From Dryobates pubescens (taxonomy: Eukaryota > Chordata > Aves > Piciformes > Picidae): 64,000 nt of DNA. The stretch is taken from assembly GCF_014839835.1 (NCBI RefSeq), contig NC_071642.1:10661455-10725454 (forward strand). Reading direction: 5' to 3'. The notes under the pieces are model-generated. The model did no database searches, was not told the origin of the DNA, and worked only from the letters and a program-made list of their open reading frames with translations. This document shows positions 46,251-57,600 of this stretch, piece after piece (within the stretch, counting starts at the first letter, position 1; every line of letters begins with the position of its first letter). Both the position numbers and the translations under genes were made by a program.

Positions 46251-46619
46251 GCCCAGCTCAGGGCAGGCTCAAGAGCATCCCAAGGAGCTGCAGGCTGTCT
46301 GGGAGGGGCAGCAGCCATCTCACACGCTCACATCCTGTTTTCCAAGCGAAGCTCCTGGGAGCAAATGCATCAACAATGATGAAAGAGGCAGAGTGTACCC
46401 TGGGTACCCCGGAGGTCAGAGCCCGCTGCTGGCTGCTGGTGCAGGCAGGGCTGAGGTCACTCCAGTCCCTGTTTATTAGCCTGTTCCCACACATGGCTGC
46501 AGTGGAAGGAGCTGAGGTGCCATCCAGGGTTAACCAGTGGGATCCCTTCTCTTTTCCTGGGGCACCTCAGGGTGGCTTTGGGAGGACAGATGGAGCACCT
46601 CAAACTGGCTTTGGGTTGG

Positions 46620-46914
46620 AAGAGTGGGAAACAAGGGGTTGTAGTGATAGGATGGGAGGGAATGGGTTGAAGCTCCAGGAGAAGTGTAGACTGAAGGTGA
46701 GGAAGAAATTCTTGACAGCGAGAGTGAGGAGACACTGGAACAGGTTGCCCAGGGGGGTTGTGGATGTCCCCTCCCTGGGGGTGTTCAAGGCCAGGCTGGA
46801 TGAGGCTTTGAGCAACCTGTGCTGGTGGGAGGTGTCCCTGCCCATGGCAGGGGGCTGGAACTGGATGATCTTTGGGGTCCCTTCCAACCCAAACCATTCT
46901 GTGAATCTATGAAC
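46620..46914 (+). mobile_element. CR1 LINE 3' fragment
   Basis: Contains gaagaaattcttgacagcga, gtgttcaaggccaggctgga and a good end, aaaccattctgtgaatctat. Confidence 0.92.
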
Positions 46915-48817
46915 CCTGGCATGGTGAATGGGGTCACTACCTGGCATCAGCAGCATCACTTCTCACCAGAGAGGAGATGGAGGATGGATCTCACTGCTGG
47001 GTCCCACCCTGCCCAGAGCAGGCAGCCCCAGGGCTGGGCACAGCCACGCTCTCTCCACCCTGGGGCTGCAGCTCCTCCCGAGGCTGTGGCAGTGTTGTGA
47101 GAATTAGGGAAAGGGACATTGAGCTGCTGAAACCCAGCCAGTGCCAAAGGCCACGCTAAAGCAATCCCAGGTCCTCCTCCTGCCCCCCCCAGATCCCTCT
47201 GCAATGATGTTTTCAGATTTGTTTTTAATAAGATCATCATGAAGCTGTTTTCTTTCCCATGTTGCTGCCAGGGCAGCCTGTGGCACCCTGCACCCATCAC
47301 GCCAGGGCAGTGCTCGGCCCTGGGCTGGGTTTGCTTCCAGCCTGAGAGTTTTGTAGGGTGGAAAAGGAACAAGAAGAAAGAGGAGGAGACAAGGAGGAGA
47401 GTCAGAAGCTTCCCTTCCAGCCCTGGCAGTGCCCATGCTGGTGGCTCCCTTGCCATGGTGACTATTTTAACTCCTGCACTCCTCCAGCCCTCCTCAGAAA
47501 CCTCCTTTTTGAGGGAAGCGAATGGGGGAAAAGTTTTCCCCCTGCAGATGACATCCCAGAGCTGCAAGAAGAAGCTGTCCCAGTGCCCTGTCCCCTACCC
47601 AGACCACCAGGGTGGGGACCCTTGGGGATGTGAGTGGCTCTGCCCTGGCAATGAAAGCTCCTCCCCAGGCTGGGAGCTAAGCAGGATTCCAGGTCCCTCA
47701 TCACTGCCCTGAGCCACCTTTCCCAGCCTGGCTCCCTCCCAGCCAGCTCCAGCATCCTCCACACCTTCAGCCCAGCTGTGTCTGCTGCCATGGTTGGGGT
47801 TGTGAAGGGCAGCAGAGCCTGGCCCGGGCAGGGCAGGGTGTTGTAAGAGCAGGGACCCTGCCAGCAGAAGCTGCTAGAAGGACTCAGCCCCTCCGAGGTC
47901 AGCAGAGCTCCAGGGAATGTTTTGTTTCCTAACTGGCACATGGAGCTTTTGGCTGCCAGAAGCGGGAGGAAGGGCAGTGAGGGGGCACAGGGTGCTGGGA
48001 CCCCCAAGGTCGGGGTGGCTGTACCAGGAGCTGCATCCTCTCCACAGCCTGCCCAGCCTCGCAGCCTGCTCTGCCCCGGGAAGAGCTCCGGATCCGTACC
48101 GCAGGGATCGCTGTCCAGCTCCAGAGCACCTTCCCACCCCTGGCAGCGGGATGCCGGGTGCCATGCAAAGGGCATGGCTGTGAACCCGCAGCCAGCGGGC
48201 AAAGGCTTCCCTCCTGACCCAGAGATCCATCCCAGCTCCCGGGAGTCTGACTCGGTGCCGTTTGCTCTCCCTGCTCCATTTCCCCCCCTGCAGTCTTTTC
48301 TGCCAGGATTCCCTCCACAAGCAGCTGGAGACCCCCAGCCCCTGCAGCCCCTCGGCGTGGGGCAGAGCTCGCTGTGGTTGTGAGCTGAGCTCGGCAAGCA
48401 TGTGCCCATGCCGTGCCAGCCTGCAGGGATGTCCTGGCCTCTGCCAGAGAGCGAACCAAACACCCAGGGGTGCATTTTGGAGTGCTGAGCACCCCCAGCC
48501 AGTGCCAGCCCTAAGAACAGCTGTCCCAGGGGGCAGGGAGAGTAGGGACCAGGATGCTGCAGGAGTTTGCTGGCAGAGGGCTGTGGGCAGGGCCGCGGGC
48601 AGGGCAGGATGGGTTTGTTTATAGGGGCAACTTTTATCTGCACAAGCAGCCCTCGGGCAGGCTGTGTGGCTGTGGGTTTGTGGTTATCTCTGCTGGCCAT
48701 CGGAGGGGAATGTAAACACGGACGGTGGGGTGGAAATGCCACAGCACAGGGACATCCTCACCGGGGGGTTGCTGTACCCAGGGACCCACCATCACCCCCC
48801 TCCCCCTGCACGGGGCT

Positions 48818-48900
48818 GGGGCTGGAGCTGGGGCTGGGGCTGGGGCTGGAGCTGGGGCTGGGGCTGGAGCTGGGGCTGGAGCTAGAGCTGGAGCTGGGCT
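48818..48900. repeat. Hexamer repeat (GGGGCT / GGAGCT)n
   Basis: About fourteen six-base units of ggggct, with ggagct and agagct variants at the right end. Plus-strand G runs could form a quadruplex. Confidence 0.92.
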
Positions 48901-51117
48901 TCCCCCCTACGGCAGAGCTGGGGCACAGCGTCGGGCTGGGGACGGTGACTGGGAGAGGATGGATGGGGCAAGATGAAAGGCACCCAGCCCTGCTGCCCAC
49001 CGGGCAGAAGTTTATCCTCCCCTTGCTTTATTTTCTTCCTGTCTGCAGCAAAGCCTTCAGTAATCAGCAGCTCGGGTAACTATTGGTGGAAGTGTGGCCG
49101 GTGATGGCCTGGGGATGGGCAGGAACTGCCCCTGGCTGCCCATCCCTGGGGGCTGCTCTCACGCCAGGGCTGCAGGGCAGTGACAAGGAGGTGTGTGTGG
49201 GGGGTGGGTCCCCATGGTATCCCCTGCTTGTTGTGTGTGCAGTGCAAAGTTTGGTATTTCATGACTGAGGAGGCTGCTTCCCCTCCCCCTCAGGAGCTGC
49301 CTAAGGAGCAAAGCCTTCTACAAAACCATGGTCAGCTAACAGTGGTTGAAACCAGGTCAGCAGCAAAGAGACTGCCAAAGGGGAGTGGGCAAAGAGAGGG
49401 GCATGGTCCCCTGATCTAGAAGGCAAAAAGGTGATAACCTTCCATCACATGAGGATCGTAGAACTGTTCAGGTCCAGCCACAATGGGATGAGAAAGAGCT
49501 GCCCAGTCCTGCCCTCGGCCCAGGGCAAGGGCAGATGAGATGCCCTAGAGATGAACCAGTGGGTGCTGGCAGCATGGGCAGCTGAACACCAGGGCCTGAT
49601 GTTTCTGCCCTGCCCACCAGCATGCCTACTGCTGTAGCCTGCCCTGGCACACACCCTGACCCGTGGGTGCCCAGTGCAGATGCCCGGATGCGGTAGGTGC
49701 TCTGCCCTAGCCAGGATGTGCCCTTAAACCCTGACCCCTGCCCTGCTCCTTGACCCCACAATGCTCCATTCTCTGGGAGGAGGAGGAGGAGGAAATGGCA
49801 GTGGACCTTTTTAATCGGGATGCCTGGCTGGGGGTCACTGCTGATGTCACCCAGCACGGCCGGATGTGTTATTTTCCTGTGCCAGCTAATCGATCCAGCA
49901 GCTGGCACGGGGCAGGGGCTGCCTGCCTGCCACCACAGCCTGCCTGAGGACCCCGGGGTTCTTGGAGGGCACCACAATCTGCCCAGGGTCCTGAGGGTCC
50001 TTGCAGGGCCACCCTAATCTGCCCAGAGTGCCATGAGGTCTTGGGGAGCAGAGCCTTTGCGAGCAACCCCAAGCCCCTTCGCAAGGACCATCGTTGGCAC
50101 AGCCCTGACTGCTGAGACACTGCTGGCACCCAGACCAGCTCCCTGCTCCCCTGCCATCAGCAGATGTCAGCATCGGCCCAGGATCCCTGCACCAGTCAGC
50201 AGAGCTCTGGTCACTGCTGGGGAAGCAAGGAAGAGCTGAAGGCATTTCTCCGCGGTACAGCAGCTGGCAAGGCAGGGTCAGACCCTCGGCTGGTGCGAGA
50301 TTGGCATTGGTGGGGGGTCTGCCCCTACCTGGCAGTGCCACCCTTCAGACAAGCCCAGGTGTCCCCTCTCTCTGCAGCCAGCAGCCAGGGCTGAGCTGCC
50401 AAAACTCATCACACCTGTGAGCAGGGGGATCCTGCCCTGCCCGAGGATGATCTGAGAGGTTTGTCCCAGGGTTTCACCCCTGGGCACCCTACCTCTTCCC
50501 TCTGCCCAGCCTGGGGCTCCCGCAGAGTGGGTCCAGCCCACCCTGCTGCCCTCCCTCCGCATTTCCTCTGCTCTTCAAATGTTTTAGTTATTAAAGTTTT
50601 AAAACAAAATAAACCACTTGATTTTTTTTCCCCACGAAGCCTGGGCAGCCCAAATGCAGCAGTTCTGCTCGGGGTGCGCCCCAGCACCCCGGGGGGGGCA
50701 CAGCGTGGCGTGTACCGGACACATGTCGGGGGTACTAGACACAGAGGGGTGGCGGGGGGGGCGGACAGGTGTGCCGGCGCTGTGGGACACCCCCCACTCC
50801 CTGCCACCTCCCGCGTTTGCTCCAGACCCCCCCGGAGGTGCCCGAGCCATTTGGGATGGGGATCGCCCACCCAGGCAGGCAGACATCTGTCCCCGCAGGA
50901 TTCACACCGGCACCACCTGGGACCTCCCATAGCGGCAAGTGGGGATCACTAAGCTGGGGGGGAGAAGGACACACCCCTAGGTAGGGCAAGGGTGGCCGAG
51001 ACCCCGGTAGTGGGGAGGCAGGGGGACAGCGTGGAGCCTGTGGGGTGACTGCATGGCGCTCGGTGCACGGCGAGGGAGGGACATGGGACAGCAGGCAGTC
51101 CAGGACAGCGGCGCCGG

Positions 51118-51215
51118 GCCCCCCCCCGCCCCGAGCCTGCCGGGCCCCCCCCCCGAGGCTGCCGGGCCCCCCCCCGAGCCTGCCGGGGCCCCCGCCCCCG
51201 AGCCTGCCGGGCCCC
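51118..51215. repeat. C-rich short tandem repeat (gagcctgccgggccccc units)
   Basis: About five units of gagcctgccgggcccccccc-like sequence with variable C runs. The G-rich strand could form G-quadruplexes. Confidence 0.85.
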
Positions 51216-51216
51216 C

Positions 51217-51406
51217 GCGCCCCGCCTTCACGGCAAACCCCGCCCATGACGGCTAAACCACTCCCCCAATGACTGAACCCCGCCCCCGGTCCCGCCCCGC
51301 TGGTTCCCGTCGCGCCCCGCCTTCACGGCAAACCCCGCCCATGACGGCTAAACCACTCCCCCAATGACTGAACCCCGCCCCCGGTCCCGCCCCGCTGGTT
51401 CCCGTC
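51217..51406. repeat. 95-bp tandem duplication just upstream of EIF4EBP1 exon 1
   Basis: The segment from cccgccttcacggcaaac to gctggttcccgt occurs twice with a 95-bp offset (cttcacggca at 51226 and 51321). The copies look identical. Each copy carries GC boxes (ccccgccc). Confidence 0.95.
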
Positions 51407-51533
51407 GCGCCCCGCAGCGGAAGGGGCGGAGCCTGGGCCGGAAGCGGCTGCAGGGCGGGCAGGGCGGCAGCGGCAGCCGCGGCGGCAGCGGGAGTAGCAG
51501 TAGAAGTAACAGGAGCGCCCCGGTCCCGGCGCC

Positions 51534-51681
51534 ATGTCGGGCCGCTGCTGCCAGGGCCAGACCCCCAATCGCGACATCCCGGGTCCCGGCAAGTGTCTCG
51601 CCCTGCCCGACGGTGCTCCGCTGCCGCCCGGTGACTACAGCACCACGCCGGGGGGCACCGTCTTCGGGACCACTCCGGGCG
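51534..51681 (+). CDS. EIF4EBP1: EIF4EBP1 exon 1
   Basis: The ATG follows a GC-rich leader with ETS-like gccggaag at 51437-51444. It encodes [16 protein letters not shown] through FGTTPG and ends in phase 1 before gtgagcgg. Confidence 0.95.
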
Positions 51682-54600
51682 GTGAGCGGCGGGCTGGGGC
51701 CGGGCCTCTCATTGTGGAGTGGCGGGGGGATGTGGGAGCCCCTCGGAGGAGGGGAGCGGCCTCGCTTTTGCGGGGGGAACCGGACGGGCTCTCGTTCGGG
51801 GGCTGGGGAGGGCGCAGGGCTGCGGGGGAGGCTGCTGTGTTGGCTGGGCAGCGCGGGGCGGTGGGTCTGGGAGCGGGGGGGTCACGCTTTGGGCAAGGGG
51901 GCTTCTGTCTGGGGGTGTGCAGGGAGGGTTGGGGGGGAGCCCTTGCTTTGCCCGGGGGCTTGTGAGGTTCTTACTTGGAGCTGTAAGTGAGGGTGGCTCC
52001 CACTTTGCCTGGGGGTTTGCTGAGGGAGGGGCGCTCCCCTTGGCTGGGGGTGCGCGGCTGGTGCGGGGGTTATCGTTCCACAGACGATGCGTGGGGACAG
52101 CCCCACGTCTGGGCAGCAGCTGCATGGCTGTCCCCCCTCCAGGGCTGACTGCGTGCCCGGGTGGCCTGCCAGCTCCATGCGTTGGTCGGGGCGGGTCCCC
52201 TCTCAGCCTGGCTTAGCAGGGCCAGACTTCGCCTTAGGAGTTTGGCCATTGCGGCGTTATGAGGGCAAAGGAGGGAGCTGGGGGTCTTCCACCTTCCTGG
52301 GAGGGGTGGAGTTGGGGCAGCAAAGCAGCACCTGCCTGGGCTGGAAGACAAAGCTGCTGCCTGCGCTCTTGGCCGCCTGGTGTGGAGCAAACCCCTCCTG
52401 AGGTTTGAGTTACTTATTAATTGCAGTCTCAAATGTTTGCTGTCTCCTCTGGCACTCGGCAAGCCCGGGGCCTTTCCTCTGTGGCCCACCTCGCTCCAAG
52501 CCCCGGCAGCACCGTGCTGCACTGCCACAGGCCGGCACTGGGGTCGGGTCCCTCTTTGTTTGCTGCCCTGCTGTGTGTGACTGCCAAGAGCAAGATTCTG
52601 GCGGGATTTGAGCCTCAAATAAGAAGAGCAGCCTGGTTGTGGGAGCTGGCTGTGCTCACTGCCTGCTCGGGGTGGGGGCAGCAAAGGGAGGCTGCAAGCA
52701 CCCAGCCTGCAAGCCTGGCGTCTATCTTGGCTGCCCCTTGTGCCTTCTGTCTCCACCTGCTCCAGCAGGCACCCGACCTGCAAAGCTCTCTGCAGGCCTC
52801 ATCCCTCTTGAAGGGTTTTGTGTCCACATTGCTCACTCCAGCATCTGTTTATCTGGAGTGGTTTGGCTCTTGGGAGGAGTGGCTGCTGGTCTGGGTGTGA
52901 TAACAGCGAGCAGCAGCTCAGGGTGCCCGTGGCAGGGGGGTTGGAACTCCTTGAGGTCCCTTCCAACCCTAACAGTTCTATGATTCTATGCCCAGCCAGG
53001 GCAGCTGCCTGTGCTCCTGCTGCTCACTGCTTTCAGAGGGTTCATGAAGGCTTCCCCCTCCCTCCCCCCCATGCTGCTACCTAAAGGATCAGCCTGAGCA
53101 GCAGGAGTGAGAAAACTCTGCTTGGAGGAACTAAATGGGGGAAGGTTTTGTCCCCTTGAACCTGCTGCTCTCTTTCCAGCACGGGGTTAAAATGCAGAGG
53201 GAAGGGAGAAGGCTGCGCTGCTGACTCACTGGGTTGGGGTTTTTTTGTGTGTGTGTTTGGGCAGAAGAACAACAAAGCCTGCTCGGGGAACTGAAGTTGT
53301 TGTGTTCCTTCTGCCATATGTTCTGGCTTCTCTGAGAGCAGCAAATGACTGCAGCACTTAAACAGCACTTCAGTAATCAGGCTGGGGGAAGATAAGAGAA
53401 TGCAAACGACTTTCTCAGCTACATTCATCTGCTCTGAGAAGCCAGCAATTAGCAGCATAATGAGCCTGCCAGGATTCTCATCCCTTTGGAGAGTTAATCA
53501 GTGTCCAGAGCCTGGAGGAGAAAGGCAGAGTGTGTTTGTTGTTGGGGTGTGTGCACCTGGCAGGGCCCCTGCTGCTCTCCTGACCTTGGGGCTTTGCTCT
53601 GTCCCAAGCGTGTTTGAGGACAGCCCTGTGCTGCCAGTGCTGGGCTCAGCTCGGGGGCTGACAGGGAGGGGTGGTGGGAAGCTGCTGGAGGACGTGGCAG
53701 GGCTCAGCCTTGGGTTGTTGGTCTGCCTTGTGGTTGCTGTTGCAAAGAATTCCTTCTCCTGCACACCCTGGAGGAGCTCTCATGAGATCCACACCTTTCA
53801 CACCAGGCCCCTCAGCTTCCTGCACTGAAGTGTCACTGGGACCGGAGCAGTTTGGGCTTTGAGAGCCTCTGCTTCCTAGGCTCTGCTGCCTTCAGCTGTT
53901 AACCCTCACCTCCACAGAGCTTTGTGGGACATGGCTTAGGGATGGGCCTGGAATGCTGGGAATAGTGGCTGTGATGTACCTCCTGCACTGCTGTCAGTGT
54001 GTGAAGCCTCTGAGTGCTCCAGGGGGAGAGCTGAGGGCTGTGACCTCTGCACTCACCCCTTTGGCAGCACTGGGGGCAAAGGACTCGGTGCCAGAGACCT
54101 TCAGAGCAACCTTGAGTCACTGAAGGCTTTTGAGAAGGTGGCAGCTCCATGATGTGCTGAGCTTCAGGCATCTGACAGCCAGGGCTGGGGCCTGGAGCAG
54201 GAGAGCCTTGGCTTTGGAGTCAGTAGCCAGGTGTAGAGCAGCAGCTTCCTCACCTCCCTGCCTCTGCTCAGGCCTTGGGCAGCCTCTTCCTCACCACCTT
54301 CCCTCTGTTCAGGCCTTGGGCAGCAGCTTCCTCACCTCCCTGCCTCTGCTCAGGCCCTGGGCAGCAGCTTCCTCACCTCCCTGCCTCTGCTCAGGCCCTG
54401 GGCAGCAGCTTCCTCACCTCCTTGCCTCTGCTCAGGCCCTGGGCAGCAGCTTCCTCACCTCCTTGCCTCTGCTCAGGCCCTGGGCAGCAGCTTCCTCACC
54501 TCCTTGCCTCTGCTCAGGCCCTGGGCAGCAGCTTCCTCACCTCCTTGCCTCTGCTCAGGCCCTGGGCAGCAGCTTCCTCACCTCCTTGCCTCTGCTCAGG

Positions 54601-57600
54601 CCCTGGGCAGCAGCTTCCTCACCTCCTTGCCTCTGCTCAGGCCCTGGGCAGCAGCTTCCTCACCTCCTTGCCTCTGCTCAGGCCCTGGGCAGCAGCTTCC
54701 TCACCTCCTTGCCTCTGCTCAGGCCTTGGGCAGCAGCTTCCTCACCTCCTTGCCTCTGCTCAGGCCTTGGGCAGCAGCTTCCTCACCTCCTTGCCTCTGC
54801 TCAGGCCCTGGGCAGCAGCTTCCTCACCTCCTTGCCTCTGCTCAGGCCCTGGGCAGCAGCTTCCTCACCTCCTTGCCTCTGCTCAGGCTTTGCTGCTCCT
54901 GGTCAGACCCTGAGCTTTCCTTCCCCTGCACAGCACCGAGGTGAGGCTCCTGGGGGAAGCTGCTTTGCTCTCTTGAGAAGTGTTGCAGTGACACCCTCTA
55001 AAGCAGTCTGGATCCCAGCAGTGACACAGAGGGGATGCTCCAAAGTGTCCTCCCTCTGATCCTGGTAGCAGGGTGGGTCTGAGTGGAGTGAGCTTTCTGG
55101 GCCTTGGGCTGGTGCCAGCAATCAGAGCAAAGGCCCTCATTTCCCTTTCCCAGCTACTTTGGGGCTCTGTCATCCCTTCTGGAAGGGAAGTTGTCCCCTG
55201 TCCTCTGCCAGCACAGGCAGTGGCTCTTTGTCTCACAGCAGGCATGAACAAATCCCCAGCATGAAGGAGCAGAGAGGAGCAGGCAGGAGATGATGTGTCC
55301 TTCTCCCAAGGAACAGTGACAGGGTGGAAGGAAATGGCCTCAGGTTGCACCAGGGGAGGTTCAGGTTGGCCATGAGGAACAATTTCTTCTCCTGAGGGTT
55401 GTCCAGGCCTGGCCCAGGCTGCCCAGGGCAGTGGTGGAGTCCCCATCCCTGGAGGGGTGTCAGAGCTGTGGGGATGTGGTGCTGAGGGCCCTGGTTTGGT
55501 GGTGCCCTGGCAGTGCTGGGGTAAGGACTGGACCTGATATGAGAGGTCTCTTCCAACATCAACACCTCTGATTGCCTGACCTTACAGCATGCTGTGTGCT
55601 CAGTGTTCCCTCTGTGCCTGCCCTGGCTCCTCACCAGCTGGCAGGGGCACCTGCACACAGCTTTGAGCAGGGCCCACCTGCAGTGGTACCTGGGGAGTCC
55701 ACCACCAGCTGCCCTGAGCAGTGCAGAGGGAGCTGCCAGCAGCACTGTGGCTCAGGCAGTGTGGGTGGGCTGGGCCTGGGGCAGTGCAGCCCATGGTGCC
55801 CAGCCAGGACCAGAGCAGCAGGAAAGGAAGGGAGATGTTGGACTGGGAGCACTTCAGCCCCAGGCTCCAAGTGAACCAGGTTCTCCTCCAGGCTTTCCCA
55901 AGCAGCACAGTGAGGCACTGGGTGTGGAAGGTGTAACCAGGGCTTGTGGGGAGCAGAGCAGCTCCTATGGGGTGTGGAGTTCCCTACTGAACACATCCTG
56001 AGCCCTCTTTGGGACAGGAGAGCTGCTGGGAGCCTGGGGAAGGAGCCCATGTATGGCCTGGGGCTGTGCCTGCTGGCAGCTGGGGCAGGCTGGCTGCTGC
56101 TGGCTGCAGGGTGTTTGCTTTCCTAAGCTCTGGGCATGTGACTGTCAGGAACGTGAGCAGGGTGTGGGAGCTCTTGCCCTGATCCCTGGGACATGAGGTG
56201 CAGTTCTGGGAAGCCTCATCCATCCTTCCCTCCCTCCCTGCAGCCTCACCTCGGGGACCCTCCCAGGAACCCAGCACGGAAGGCACAGAGCAGGGAGCTG
56301 CTGGAGCAAAGCTCTGCCTGGCCTTAGCTCTCCCCTTGCAGCTGGTGGAGCAGCTCAGACTCTTGCAGTGAGGAAGGTCCCAGTGCTCTGGGAGCTCGTT
56401 AGCAGAGTGTTCCTGAGCCAGGACACCCAGGGAGGGGAGCCCAGAGCCCTGCTGCCAGCCCAGGTGGGCTCCACGTGCCAGGGCAGATGGCAGCAGCAGC
56501 TCCTGGCCTGCGCTGGTGTCCTGCTCAGCGCTTCCTGGGGGAAGGTTCCCTCCTCTTGCTGCAGCAGCAAGGACCTGACCCAGAGCCTCCTCTTGGGGAA
56601 AGGAAAAATGGTTTTCCAGCAGGCTGTGTGCAGCTGGGAGAGAGCTCTCTGTGAGTGTGGTTCGGAGCCTTCCCCAGGGCAGTCCCTTGCGCAGGAGCAG
56701 GCAGTGCGGCCCTGCGGTGCGCCTCGAAAGCCAGAGCTCAGCTCCAGCCCTGCTGCGGTGTCTGGAGCTGCCTCCTGGCACACAGGGCAGGCTGGCAGGG
56801 CTGTGCTCTGGTTAACCATTACAAGCTGCAGGCTGGGAGGGCTCTCTGGAGGCAAGGCTTGGGGAAGGTGGCAGTGCCCCCTGCGCGTGGCTGTGCTGGT
56901 GCCTGCCCACAGCGCCCAGCCTCTGCCAGCTGGGGAAAGCCTCTCCACACAGCACAGTCACAGAATGCTTTGGCTTGGAAAAGACCTCAGAGCTCATCCA
57001 GTGCCACCCCCCTGCCATGGGCAGGGACACCTCCTCCCAGCCCAGGCTGCTCCAGGCCTCATCCAGCCTGGGCCTTGGACACCTCCAGGCAGGAGGCAGC
57101 CACAGCCTCCCTGGGCAGCCTGTGCCAGAGTCTCCCCAGCCTCACTCTCAAGAATTTCTTCCCCCTCTCCAGTCTCAGTCTGTTGTCAGTGGGAATGAAA
57201 CTCAGTTTGCTGTTTGCTTTGTGTGTCCTGACCTTGAGAGGAGGAGCTGCTCCTGTTGCCCCTCCTGGGGGGCTCCAGGCTGGGGGGTGGGGGGGGTGGT
57301 ACTTGTGTTGCCTGTGTGTGCAGCACCAGCTGTCACTGGGGTCCCTGGTGCCCCACTCCTTGGCCTCCTGGGGGCTGGTGGCTGCAGACAGCCCTGCTGG
57401 TGTGCAGGTGCAGCTGGGGGGGAGGGCAGCCCTGAGGCCTCTGCTCTCTGCCCCCAGGCACCAGGATCATCTACGACCGCAAGTTCCTGATGGAGTGCCG
57501 CAACTCCCCCGTGGCCAAGAGCCCTCCCTCCGACCTGCCCCGCATTCCAGGGGTCACCAGCCCCTCTGGGGAGGAGCTGAAGGTGGAGAACAATCACATC

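Larger units (their letters stand above)
42640..51029. other. Intergenic region between ADRB3 and EIF4EBP1
   Basis: No convincing exon or RNA gene was found. The genes on either side point away from each other. The region holds CR1 pieces (45550-45752, 46150-46250, 46620-46914), a 28-bp duplication near 45950-46010 and a GGGGCT hexamer repeat near 48820-48897. Distal enhancers may lie here but cannot be called by eye. Confidence 0.6.
51030..52100. promoter_or_regulatory. CpG island and promoter region of EIF4EBP1
   Basis: CG-dense sequence with many GC boxes upstream of and across exon 1. Its upstream half includes a C-rich short repeat (51118-51215) and a 95-bp tandem duplication (51217-51406). 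Confidence 0.75.
51682..57457 (+). other. EIF4EBP1 intron 1
   Basis: 5.8 kb without a recognised exon. Contents are the end of the CpG island, CR1 pieces (52915-52989, 55296-55575, 56953-57190) and a 41-bp minisatellite (54235-54893). Confidence 0.8.

Noticed and set aside
47462-48742. 426-codon minus-strand frame in the intergenic region
   Set aside because: Pro/Gly/Ser-rich, GC-driven openness, no domain and no splice-site or promoter support. I cannot exclude a lineage-specific transcript but would not call a gene.
54130-55059. 309-codon frame with [14 protein letters not shown] repeats
   Set aside because: Product of the stop-free 41-bp intronic minisatellite. Three units of 41 bp return to frame, so openness carries no coding information.
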